This document shows positions 32,475 to 41,939 of a stretch of 41,939 bases of DNA, piece by piece. Source of the stretch: Protostelium mycophagum (lineage: Eukaryota > Evosea > Variosea > Protosteliida > Protosteliaceae); assembly GCA_002081555.1 (NCBI GenBank), contig MZNV01000824.1:1-41939 (forward strand), read 5' to 3'. The notes below the pieces were generated by a model that saw only the letters and a list, made by a program, of their open reading frames with translations, ran no database searches and was not told the origin of the DNA. The position numbers and the translations under genes are program-made. Positions within the stretch are counted from its first letter, which is position 1. Each line of letters opens with the position of its first letter.

Positions 32475-35400
32475 TTATGTTTTTTTGCCCAAGAACTCTG
32501 AGGTTTGAACATAATCAAACCAAGACATCTCCCCATCGCCTCTCATCGTCTTTGAAGTGCGTGTCTTTGCCTTCACTTTTGGCGTCTTCTTCAATGCTGC
32601 GAAATATAAATCCTTCATTCGTATTTTGGAGGACCAACACTCACTTCTTGGTGTAGAAGGACCCGTGTCTGGTGAACTTGGCGTGCTGCTGTCCTCTAAA
32701 GTGAAAGGAGGTGACGAGATTTTCGTTGTGGTTCCTGGTGATGGCGGCGTCAACAACGCTGGCGAAGAGGTCGTCATGTGCGTGTTCTCTTTAGTTAAAG
32801 TCGCCAAATTGGGAGGGGGTCTGTCCCCTTTTGGCGAAGAAGGTGTGTGCGCATTCGCGTGGTCGTTAGAGGAGCTCCTCTGTATGATAGGCGATGTAGA
32901 TACGGTCACTCGTCTAGGGGACAGGCTGGGTGAAGAAGCGTCGGGTAGAGGGCCGCTCGCAACTGCCCGAACGGGCGTCAAGAAGTTGTTGGTCTTTATT
33001 GCTTCAGACACGCTGTCGCCAGAGAGGTTCCTCCTACCGGTCGTCACTTGTTGATTTTGAAACACAGGATGTCTACTCACAGTCCTTGCAAGTTTCGTTT
33101 GCTATATGTTTGTGTTATAGGTGAGTGGGGTGCTGTTATTGACCCGGGTTTTATGAATGTCTCTCCGGTCTATCAAACCATAAGTTTTGGTGATTTCAAT
33201 GCATCTCACCAACTCTTCTCTTCGCAGAGTTCCGGGAGACCTAGTGAGTGCCTTCCTTCTAAAATCATCAAACACGTTTCCACTCATACTATCTAACATC
33301 GCATTGTTCTGTTGACCAGTCAATAAAATCGTAATGTCATAGATGTAGATTTTCAAGTCAGTGAGAGGATGTACATCCTTGCGATTCTCACAAATAAAAT
33401 TCAGAGTGTTTTCGTCATAAATAATATCTTTGAGAAGATATATACCGAGCGAAAGGGTGCATCACCATCAGAGCTTGATATGGACCTGCAGGACCTATTT
33501 GGACTTGGTTTCTGTAACTCTGGACTGCCCTTCAAAGGGTGAGTTTGTACATTGAAAGAAAGACTTTTGGTGTTACGGTAATAGCAAATGATTGTTGTCA
33601 TTTGATTTCGTTACGAAAGCTAAAAAATCACATGGATGACATCTTATCTGTACAAAGTTGCCGCCAAAGCATAAACGAAATAATAATTGCGGCAGAGCCG
33701 CAAACGCAAATGACCAACACCTGTGATGCTAAAGTCTAAACAATACAGTCATAGAAGTTTTCCAGCTGCTTCCTTCACGAAAAAATCCCGGAAAATCAAA
33801 AAATCGACTCACCACACTTCCCGTCAGCGTTGGTGGCAACAGCTTATATGGGCCGAATATATCCTCATCAACAGGCGATTGAGAAGGTGACATGTTTTTC
33901 ACTGGTGATCTCCTGAACGTAGGCGTGCCTGGCGAGTTCACTGCCATCGGACTGCCTGAGAGGTTTAGGGTTTAAGAAGTTGTAATATCCAAGTCACAAT
34001 GATAGTAAACTCAATGGTATCACAATTATTTTTTAATAAATCACCTGGCTCTGAGTAATACTCAATATCGTCGTCTTCATCCTCATCCGCAGCGTTCAAG
34101 TCATATAATCCTTCGTTTACGGATGCTTGATATCTCCTCCATTCATCGGGACGAGCTGTCAGAATGTCAAGAGTGGAGCTGTACGGTCATTTGACAGCTT
34201 GTCACGGAGATCCGTTTTCGTGAAAATATTGTGCGGCAAAGACGCGAACGAAATTTTTTGAATTCTTCAAATGCAAAATAATTGTGAAAAATATTTAAAT
34301 AAATTTTGTACCTTCATAGTCCTTGTGCGCCTTTGCCAAATGGTCCAGTATCTCCTTGCATGAGGGTCTACAATCGTCCTGTGCATCCCAACACATTCGA
34401 ATCAAATTCGAAAATATTTCTGGGCATCCTTGGGGTATTGTGGGCCTGTGCAAAATCATTTTTAAACATGGTTTGAAAATTAAATAAATTCAATTTATTT
34501 CTGGAAATTTGGATCATTAGATCAGTGTAGATTGTATTTTAACACAAAGATATATGCATACAAAGAATAAACTGTGGTTCTGTCACAAATCAAAAACATC
34601 AAAAAATTTTCCAGAAAATGGCACAACTGCCACAATAAATAAATTTAATTCGGATAATCACCTCAGCTTGTCTTTGGCTACTTGTATAATAATTTGAAAA
34701 TCTATAATTAGATGTCTATATTCACTGTACGGCCTGATATACTCCCCCGTAACACACCGTGTCGCGAGTTCCCAGAAAATGACACCCTAGTCACGTGATC
34801 AGCGTTGTAGAATGACAGCGCTTACGTAAAAGAGTTTTAAATATCTCGATTCGATGATATCTTCGCATGAATAAATTTTAAATTTAAATTACCAGACTGA
34901 AGACATCCGATTTTACTGTTGCGGGGGCGCCAAGGTATATCTCTGGTGCACAATACGCATATGTTCCTGAACAATATTAGTACATTCAGAAAATATAAAT
35001 GTGATTTTATTTGGTATTTTCACTCAACACAATAAAACACCAAAATAATACTTTCCGCACAAATAATAAATCCTTCTGAAAATCCAAATAAAATCTCTAC
35101 CTCTTAGCTTGCCAAGCGTAGACAAGTTGTCGTCGACTACAAATCTAGAAATACCAAAGTCTGAGACAACACAGTCATCGTATTCATCAATAAGAAGATT
35201 CAAGCTCTTTAAATCTCTGTGAATGATCTGCGGCTTCCAATTATGGAGATCTGACACTCCCTACATCCACTTAATTTTATATTTATAGAATGTTTTTTAC
35301 TTAAAATATTATTGGATAGAATATTTTACATTTCACATTAAACATATTTTTTTAATACATTAATATTTTCAACTTTGAAGTGGCAAATATTTTTACGTGT

Positions 35401-38400
35401 ACAAAAAATTCGGATGACGTCACCTGTACAATTTGTCGACACCATTTGAATACGAGTGGCCAGCTCAAGTCAAAGAGTAGATCCCTCAGGACGCTGGTGA
35501 GGGCTCCTTTAGCACAATAGGACATCACCATATAGGCTGTCATTGTCTCCGACAACACTACCCCGTAAAAATAAACCACCCTGGGAGATCTGTGAAATTT
35601 CAGGAGGTTTCGACAGCACTGGACGTGGTGCAAAATTTCACAGAATATGTTCTAAAAATAGATTTGGATTGTGTATTTGCCAAAGTGTTCTGATACCTTT
35701 TGGTGCAGTTTTGGCTCAGACAAAACCATAATTGAAACCTTTGTTCTGAACGAATTTCAAACGAAGGTTCTTACCTCATCGAACTCATGATGTCAAACTC
35801 CTTCTGCAATTCGTATTTTCCGTTTACGTTCTGAAGATGCTTCACAGCCACGGTTTGACCTCTATATGTACCTCTATACACCGCCCCGAATCTGCCCGTT
35901 CCGAGAAGGTCATGCACCTGTCATTCTCAATATTTTGTGATAAAATGCGACAAGATGCGATGGTAGAATAAAACCATTTCCAAAGTACCTGCAGTTCGGT
36001 CTCACCAATCAACCAATTGAGGTTGGTGTGCATGTCGAACTTTGGCTCAGAAGCGACATCAGAGGCTTGTTCTTTGTGCTTCTTTAACATGTTTTGGAAC
36101 CAACTTCGTTTGTTAGACTCCTGCTCCTCTTTGTCGGCGGCTGGAAATGTCAAAGTCGTGTCACTCTCGGACGAACCCTCCGTTCTCCAAAAATAGATTC
36201 GAAATTCAAATACTCACGTTTCCCGCCAAGTGCCAATATGATGTCATCTTTTGGTTGCAGCGCCGCGAGTGCGACGTCTACGGGTAGACCCTCTTGACCC
36301 TTCACATTGATATTTGCACCTCTCTCGATTAAGAGGTTGACAAGCGAGGCCTGACCGGCTCTGACGGCCCAATGTAATGCCGTCTCGCCCATTTTATTGG
36401 GTAGATTTAGATTTATTCCTGCGAAATTTCAGTTGGATTTCGGGGATAAATCCTGTGACTCCAATGAGTCATACCTTTTTCGATGAGTAATTTGGTGGCC
36501 AGAACATTACCCTTCCAACAACTATGATGTAGAGCTATAAATAGGTCATCCAATGAAATTTCAACGAAATCTCACCCGTCTCTCCGTTCACATTCACCGC
36601 GTTGAAGTGCATAAACTTTTGATTCAAAATCTCAAAGATCTCGGGTAACTCTTTGGGAAAAAACAGATTCTTGGCAAGATAGTGAAGTGGCGTATTCTGG
36701 TCGTGGTTCTTGATGTTTACTAATGTCTGTCAGCCTGATTTGGATTTTGAATGGATTATTTGCTGGTGGAAATGGATACACACATAATGGTATTTTTTGT
36801 GATGTACAACTACGACATTGAACAGATCACTTGGAAAGACAAGTCAAAATAAAACATGTAGAAGAACGGGTTTTTCTTTGCAAAAAAATCTTGCTTTGGA
36901 TATTTTTGTTTTCACAGATTTATTCTTAAAGATATAGATGAATATGGTGGATATTTACCGTTGATATCTCTTTGTTTGAGTAGACCCAAAACAGCCTTAC
37001 TGTTGTCAGAACAGGCTGCGTAATGCAAACTCGTCCACCCTGAAATTTCATTTAGATTTCACAGGAAAGTCTTCAGATCATTTCAATTTATTTTAAAATT
37101 AAAAAGAATTAAAAGAATATTTTACACCAAAAAATGTAAAAAATTACTCACCATTCTTGTCTTGCCCGTTAACAGGAAACCCTCGCGCCAACAGCCAAGT
37201 CACCAGATCCCAGTTACCTTACCGTGTCATCCTCACGTTAACTAACGCCTCCTTACCGTGATAACTGGCGACCATCATGAGTGTCCTTCCGGTGGCACTC
37301 GTTATGTTCATCAACTTCTGGTTATCTATTTTTGTTTCGGAAACTAGCCTCTTAAACTCTTCAAAACGCTGGGACTTCTCCGCGTTATATTCTAATTGTT
37401 TAAAGACATCTTCCTCGGTCATCTTTGTCTTTCGACTGACTGCGGCTCGTGCCATTTGTTTGCGCTTCTTTTCGGCGTGGTTGTTGAACAGATTGACGAT
37501 GTCGAGGAGGTTTTGTTCTTTAGCGATCTTGGATCTATATTTAGATTTTTTATTTTGATTTGGCGGGAAATTTTAAAATACACAGATGAAATTTAAAAAT
37601 AAAAATTTTGCAAATTCACTTGGATTTGCCACGTAAATCTTGCCCGCACATTTTTTTGAAAAATAAATTTTCAATTTCATTTTTGAAATTTAAAAAATAA
37701 AAATTCAATCTCAAAATGATTTGAGTTTACCTGCAGTGCAGTTGCACCAGATTCACCCTCTATATCATATAAAGCATCTTTCTCCAATAGATATTTCACC
37801 ATGCGCTTGTCGCCCCGCCTCGCGGCATGATGAAGAGGAGTCTCTTTGTATATATTGATGGCGTCTACTTCTGCACCACGTTGTTCTGCGATGATCTTGA
37901 CGGCGGTGATGCTTCCATGTTTGCAGGCCTGAATGTGTAAGAAGAATCGATCTGGTGAAGACAAGTTCTTTTCATGCAGAAAAAATGTGGTGAATTATTT
38001 GCTTTGAAACGCTTTGCCTCTATCGATGATGATCATGATGGGTGATATGATCTCAAAAAGAATTTAAATATTGTGGATGAGAAATTCTGTTTTTCTAAAG
38101 TCTTTGAGTTATAGTTACAATATGTAGGGGCACTTCTCCATTTCTGTTCCTGGCGTGGAGATCGGCACCAGCTCTGATCAATTCATTGAAGGTCTGGGGT
38201 TTTGTCAAAAGACCATTATCATTTTGGCTTCACCTTGAGGAAAGCCGTTTTTTTCTCTTTAAGCATCTTGGTTGAACAGAGGTGATGCAAAGGTGTCTCT
38301 CCATTATCGTCCATCTGAACATGCTTAGGAAGATAAGCATCACAAGACTCACCAATTTGGCGTCTGAGCCCATACTGATCAACTTATCGGCAATATCATA

Positions 38401-38724
38401 TCTTCCCGACTGACAAGCCACATGAAGTGGTGTCATTCCACCTGAATCGATCGCCTTCCATTCTGTCTCATAAGACATCAATAACGTGAACATTGAAAAC
38501 GTTCCCGAGGCGGCGCAGATGTGAACACAATTTCGACCGAGGTGATCCGTCGCGAGGATAGCACCTGCCCCGTACGTTCTCATGATGGCCGCGGCCTCAT
38601 CCTCCCGGTTCTTCTCTATAGCCCTTGATAACCACACATTTTGAGGAGGATTAATGAGAATTGAATCTCTTGAGCCAGATATACTGACGGTGAGGTTCTG
38701 TGAAGACCTCTCTTTCCTCCTCAT
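32475..38724 (-). CDS. Ankyrin-repeat TKL protein kinase with Ser/Pro-rich C-terminal tail
   Basis: The start is ATG 38724 (MRRKERSSQNLTVSISGSRD). Exons from 38.7 to 36.15 kb encode about nine ankyrin repeats, for example LGRNCVHICAASGTFSMFTL, GGMTPLHVACQSGRYDIADK, ETPLHHAARRGDKRMVKYLL and ETALHWAVRAGQASLVNLLI. The kinase domain follows: LLGTGRFGAVYRG, VAVKHL, VVYFYGVVLSETMTAYMVM, IIHRDLKSLNLLID, VVSDFGISRFV, YCAPEIYLGAPATVKSDVFS, FWELATRCVTGEYIRPY and MCWDAQDDCRPS. All catalytic residues are present, so it should be active. The tail is acidic (AADEDEDDDIEYYSE), then Ser/Pro-rich with many SP/TP sites to FLGKKT at 32475, and includes a segment NVFDDFRRKALTRS of unknown fold. Exon joins in 32.5-34.2 kb are uncertain; the tail could in part be a separate gene. 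Confidence 0.8.
33687..33704. repeat. GCGGC...GCCGC hairpin, dispersed copy
   Basis: TTGCGGCAGAGCCGCAAA is an inverted repeat (TTGCGGC/GCCGCAA, loop AGA plus one base overlap). It is closely similar to the hairpins in the 19.7-19.9 kb tandem repeat. Here it lies in the tail region of the ankyrin-kinase gene. Confidence 0.6.
37218..37256 (-). other. 39-nt intron flanked by 9-bp direct repeats
   Basis: In an ankyrin exon pair the reading VASYHG-NWDLVTWLLARGFPVN is restored by removing gtaagg...cggtaag. CTTACCGTG occurs at 37218-37226 and 37252-37260 (plus-strand coordinates), so both splice sites lie in identical 9-bp words. Confidence 0.65.
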
Positions 38725-38812
38725 ACGAAAGCGAGACAGATGAGATGAGGCGGTTTTTTAGAACCCGTCAGACTACAATTCGTTTGGTGTGCCCAAATTT
38801 TAAGAACAGCAG
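38725..38812. promoter_or_regulatory. 88-bp divergent intergenic region
   Basis: Separates the start codons of the ankyrin kinase (-) and the F-box-like gene (+). It is the second short divergent pair in the window. No core-promoter motif was recognised. Confidence 0.55.
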
Positions 38813-40672
38813 ATGAGCTTGTCACAACAACCACGCGATATTATAGAGGTCATTCTCTCACACCTCCAACAGTCATGCACAATTTCATTTTTGAATGAAC
38901 TCCGTAATTTGGTATTGATCATATCTCTGTCGCGACACCCTTGACACATCTCTTATCTCAACAACAGATGACAGTGTGTCACTCTCTGTATGACAAGGTT
39001 CATCCTTTCTTCATCAAGGAACGGCTGCGCAAGGCCCGGTTCAGCGTGAGGAATAAAAAAGAATGGGAACAGATTGTGGAACATCCAGAATTGACGTCAC
39101 ACACATACCACCTCGTTCTCGATGCAAGAACAACACAAATGAAGAATCTCTTCAAAAAGAAGGATGGAAAGAAGGACGCCATCTCTTCCTGTCTGCCGCT
39201 TTTTTCAAATGTGGGCACTCTGACTCTGGATTGTGATTTATCTGATCATCAACCTTTTGATTCATTGTTTAATTGTCAAATCAAGAGGCTGATTCTTCAA
39301 GATAGCACTGGTCACTTTCCAAGGTGACGTCTACTCACTTTCTTCATCAGAATGGCATGTCCAAAATCAGCTACAAAAAAACCACATATTTATACCTTCA
39401 GGAGTGTTGCGCAGCTGTTAAGATGTCGCCACATCCAAGAACACCTTGAATCGTTCGAGATGAGGTCATCGCAACATCAAAACAGCCTTTTCCACGATGA
39501 ATCGACAATAACAACAGCACTTTCAGAGTGTCCAAACATAAAGAGAGTCCAGATGCCATTTGAAAGTCTGAAAGAAATATTCGATTGCAGGTTAAATATT
39601 TATTATATTTATTGAAATATTTATTATTTTATTTATTTTGTTATTTATATATTCCCACAATCTGTACATGTCACCAGTTGCCATACTATACACGGTAACA
39701 TTAACGTGTTACTCATAGCAACAGAGTGTAGTTACCGTAATTATTTTTCATTTTGAAAATCGTACAAATTCGTGTCATGATTTTCCGCGAAAATTCATAC
39801 ACAACAAAAATTATTCAAAATTCAAATTTTGTCAAACTTTAATATTTTTTCAGGTGGAATATGCTCGCAGAACTTCACATAAAAAACCATCATTTCCCAC
39901 ATGAATCTCAACTCTTCTTTGCGGATCATCACGTGACGGTCACGTCTCTTACCGTGAACGCACTCCATCACCTGGGAGATTGCTTCCCCAATCTGAAGTA
40001 TCTGTCAGTTGCAAGATGGACGAAATATATTACGATCCCTTTAAGTGATGGTGAGAACACATCTTTATAATTACAAAAAGATAATTCAAGTGCATGTCAC
40101 ATGCCAAATAAATTTTGGTCAGGTTGTGAGTTTGATGATTGCTAGGTTCAATGAGGCCTTTAGAGACGTTAATCGTGAGGAAGGGTGAAGATGTAGACCC
40201 TGATGTTCTTAAAGAGATGCGGAATCTGCACCATCTGTCCTCTCTGACGTGAGTTTTCATCGAAATTTCGATTCGTGTTGATTCTGACAGATATCACGTG
40301 ACTTCTGCTCGTTCTGAGTATAAGAATTGGCTGGTTGCATACGTGGCCCCACCTTCTCTGAACACTCTGAAAGTCCGCACGTGGGGTGTACTTGTCGACA
40401 ATCTCTACGTCCCTCCTGAGATATCTTCAATACCACATCTGACCAACATTGAGATATCTTATTTTGCGGTCTTTGTAAACCCCGTGCTAGTGTACAAATG
40501 GGTGGAGGAGGCTTTCAAAAAGTCTTCAAGTGTGAAGGAGATAGTGTTTATAGACGCAATAAAATCAAAAGGAGAGATGATAGAGAAATGGGTCTTCCTA
40601 AGAGAAGAGTGTGATGCAAAGGAGATCAATGGCATAAATAGACACAAGCTACAATATAAAAAGGATTCTTAG
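38813..40672 (+). CDS. F-box-like/LRR-like protein, multi-exon
   Basis: The start is ATG 38813 (MSLSQQPRDIIEVILSHL), which resembles the first helix of an F-box (LP-EIIE-ILSHL). An exon at about 38968-39327 continues CHSLYDKVHPFFIKERLRK (compare the F-box ending CR-WY-L--P-L). Leucine-rich segments in LRR-like spacing follow: VGTLTLDCDLSDH, IKRLILQDS, LAELHIKNHHF, VTSLTVNALHHLGDCFPNLK, LETLIVRKGED and LNTLKVRTWGVL. The stop is at 40670-40672. Such proteins are usually substrate adaptors of SCF ubiquitin ligases, but the F-box is weak, so this is inference. The first splice (near 38.9 kb) is unresolved. The last introns are short; one of 42 nt near 40.25-40.29 kb (gtgagttttc...tctgacag) carries GAAATTTC. 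Confidence 0.68.
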
Positions 40673-41162
40673 AAGCTGTTATATCTGGCAAAACTTCCAT
40701 CATCATTGAACACATAATAATTTATTGAGCAAAGGACAATTTCAACCAAAAACAAAAAGCATCATATAAAAGGAGAATGTCAGGCATTGATAATAATTAT
40801 GTAACTTGGTCCAGCCCAATTTTGTAATTTTCCAAAAAATAATGCCAAATAGTAGTAGTTTTTTATATGTAAAAATCATTAAATTTACCAATATAATGAT
40901 TTCTTTAAGCAAAATTGATAGATGTAAAAACGCTATATTTCTGTCTTTAAGTTTAATTAAGAGTCTTGATAACCTGAGGAATAATGATCTTTGTTTGAAT
41001 GTCAACAACTTGGCAGAAGCGGTGGAGAATATTAAGACAATGTGTTACTCATTTATTAAAATATAGACAAATTGACAACAGCAACAGACCAGCACAGTCA
41101 ACACACATTCAATCATTTCAAAGTATAATTGTAGATTGATATTACATACAGGTAAAGAAAGG
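40673..41162. other. AT-rich region with an uncertain ORF
   Basis: A plus-strand frame at 40806-41066 (86 codons, MVQPNFVIFQ to MCYSFIKI) has a protein-like second half (SLDNLRNNDLCLNVNNLAEA) but no domain and no clear promoter or splice context. It could be a small gene, an exon or chance in AT-rich DNA. Confidence 0.3.
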
Positions 41163-41291
41163 TCAGTGATGTTCTCTTGATTGTCTATAGACAAGAAGAA
41201 ATAATTGAGTTTGCTGGCTCTTTTCTCTACTGCTCTTCTGATGGATATCTGTACTTCTTTCTTTTTAGACTCCCTCTCTGCTTCTCTGTCT
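41163..41291 (-). CDS. Isolated exon-like fragment, basic and coiled-coil-like
   Basis: After the acceptor gactcattgtag (minus strand) a frame reads REAERESKKKEVQISIRRAV, then KRASKLNYFFLSIDNQEN, up to a GTATGT donor. Charge pattern and splice signals suggest a real exon, but no neighbours could be joined and no family was recognised. Confidence 0.35.
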
Positions 41292-41633
41292 ACAATGAGT
41301 CAAAAAATTCATTTGAATTTTTTTTTGGGTAAACAAGATTTGCAAACAAATGAAATCTCTGTCAAACTACAATAATGTATTTCAAAGTTTTGGCTCTTTA
41401 TTATTTTTGGTGGCTTTTTAAGAAAAAATGGAATAATTTCTTTTTTTATTTTTGCAGAGAAATCCTTTTGTTGATTCAGAAATCCTATATTTGAATGAGT
41501 CAATTATGAAAATAAAAAATAAGTGGATATGGTATGAAATTTATGTTGCTGATATAAAAATCATAACTCTATATCAGATATAATATCAAAATATTGCTGA
41601 TATAAAAAAGAAAGCTATATGATACTTAAGAAT
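41292..41633. other. AT-rich stretch, no gene supported
   Basis: Contains a minus-strand frame at 41309-41503 and short repeats of GATATAAAAA/TATATCA type near 41550-41610. Probably intron or spacer. Confidence 0.35.
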
Positions 41634-41939
41634 TTATTGTTTCTTCTTATTGGTCTTTTTGGCCTTTGGAGCAAGGGTTGCTTTGTCATCACTGGTCATC
41701 TTGGCTTTTCTTTTGGTTCCCTTGGCCTTAGGTACAGCTATAGACTTAGAGGTCTTTGCTGCAACCTTCTTGAGAAGAGCAATAGTTTGAGCAGAAGGCA
41801 CCTCATCCTTAGAGGCCTCTACTTCAGCAGCATCCTGTTATGGTTGATCCAGCTTTCTTTCCTCTTCAAATTCACTGTGGGTGTTGTGTAGGCTCTTTAA
41901 CTGCCATCTCCTCTTCTTGGTCTTCTTCCTCAGAGGCAA
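41634..41939 (-). CDS. 3' end of a Lys/Ala-rich, probably nuclear, protein (cut by window edge)
   Basis: The frame enters at the right edge as SEEEDQEEEMA, is interrupted by a likely 68-nt intron (gttaaag...ccataacag) and continues DAAEVEASKDEVPSAQTIAL, LKKVAAKTSKSIAVPKAKG, TKRKAKMTSDDK and KAKKTNKKKQ to a TAA at 41634. The acidic block followed by a Lys/Ala/Pro-rich tail resembles linker-histone, HMG or nucleolar-protein tails. Only the C-terminus is visible, so the family is unknown. Confidence 0.6.

Noticed and set aside
32557-33054. Plus-strand 165-codon frame
   Set aside because: Antisense to the Ser/Pro-rich tail of the ankyrin kinase; low-complexity coding often leaves such open shadows, and no start context or domain is seen.
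1-41939. tRNA, rRNA or other structured RNA genes
   Set aside because: No segment showed convincing tRNA arms or rRNA-like conserved blocks on reading; a covariance-model scan would be needed to exclude small ncRNAs.

Overview
The window looks like nuclear DNA of a gene-dense, intron-rich protist, most likely an amoebozoan (dictyostelid- or Planoprotostelium-like). The reasons are several TKL-type protein kinases, a G8-domain surface protein, a SNAP-25-type SNARE, a tubulin-tyrosine-ligase-family enzyme, ankyrin and F-box-like proteins, and many short GT-AG introns (about 40-100 nt). There are no bacterial operons, no rRNA or tRNA that I can recognise, and no CRISPR array. The species assignment is inference; exon models were built by hand from frame continuity and splice signals.

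Layout. Bases 1-7.7 kb are gene-poor and worn: a 460-bp inverted-repeat element (MITE-like), a small acidic two-exon gene, a degenerate dispersed repeat, a small zf-C3Hc3H-like protein gene, a broken integrase fossil, and relics of two protein kinases on the minus strand with a 57-bp direct repeat. From 7.7 to 40.7 kb genes are packed, often with only 70-200 bp between them: a 17-exon G8/beta-helix surface protein (+); a TKL kinase (-); a long unidentified gene (-); a C2-SNAP-25-like SNARE (-), divergent across 92 bp from a TTL-family ligase (+); a second copy of the dispersed repeat; a secreted chitin-binding/beta-trefoil protein (+), convergent with a beta-helix receptor pseudokinase (-); a large ankyrin-repeat kinase (-), divergent across 88 bp from an F-box-like/LRR-like gene (+). 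The right end (40.7-41.9 kb) is AT-rich, with scraps of unclear genes and the 3' end of a Lys/Ala-rich, probably nuclear, protein (-).

Themes. Surface recognition and signalling dominate: G8 protein, chitin-binding lectin-like protein, receptor pseudokinase, two apparently active TKL kinases and decayed kinase copies. The most notable signal is not a gene. Introns in several unrelated genes share an internal GAAATTTC palindrome, a CTGAC-like branch sequence very close to the 3' splice site, and stereotyped ends (CTCGTTGTAG, CTATTTATAG, CTAAAAATAG), whereas introns of neighbouring plus-strand genes mostly lack the palindrome. This is what one would expect of an introner-like family of mobile or duplicated introns, although a shared splicing signal is the alternative.
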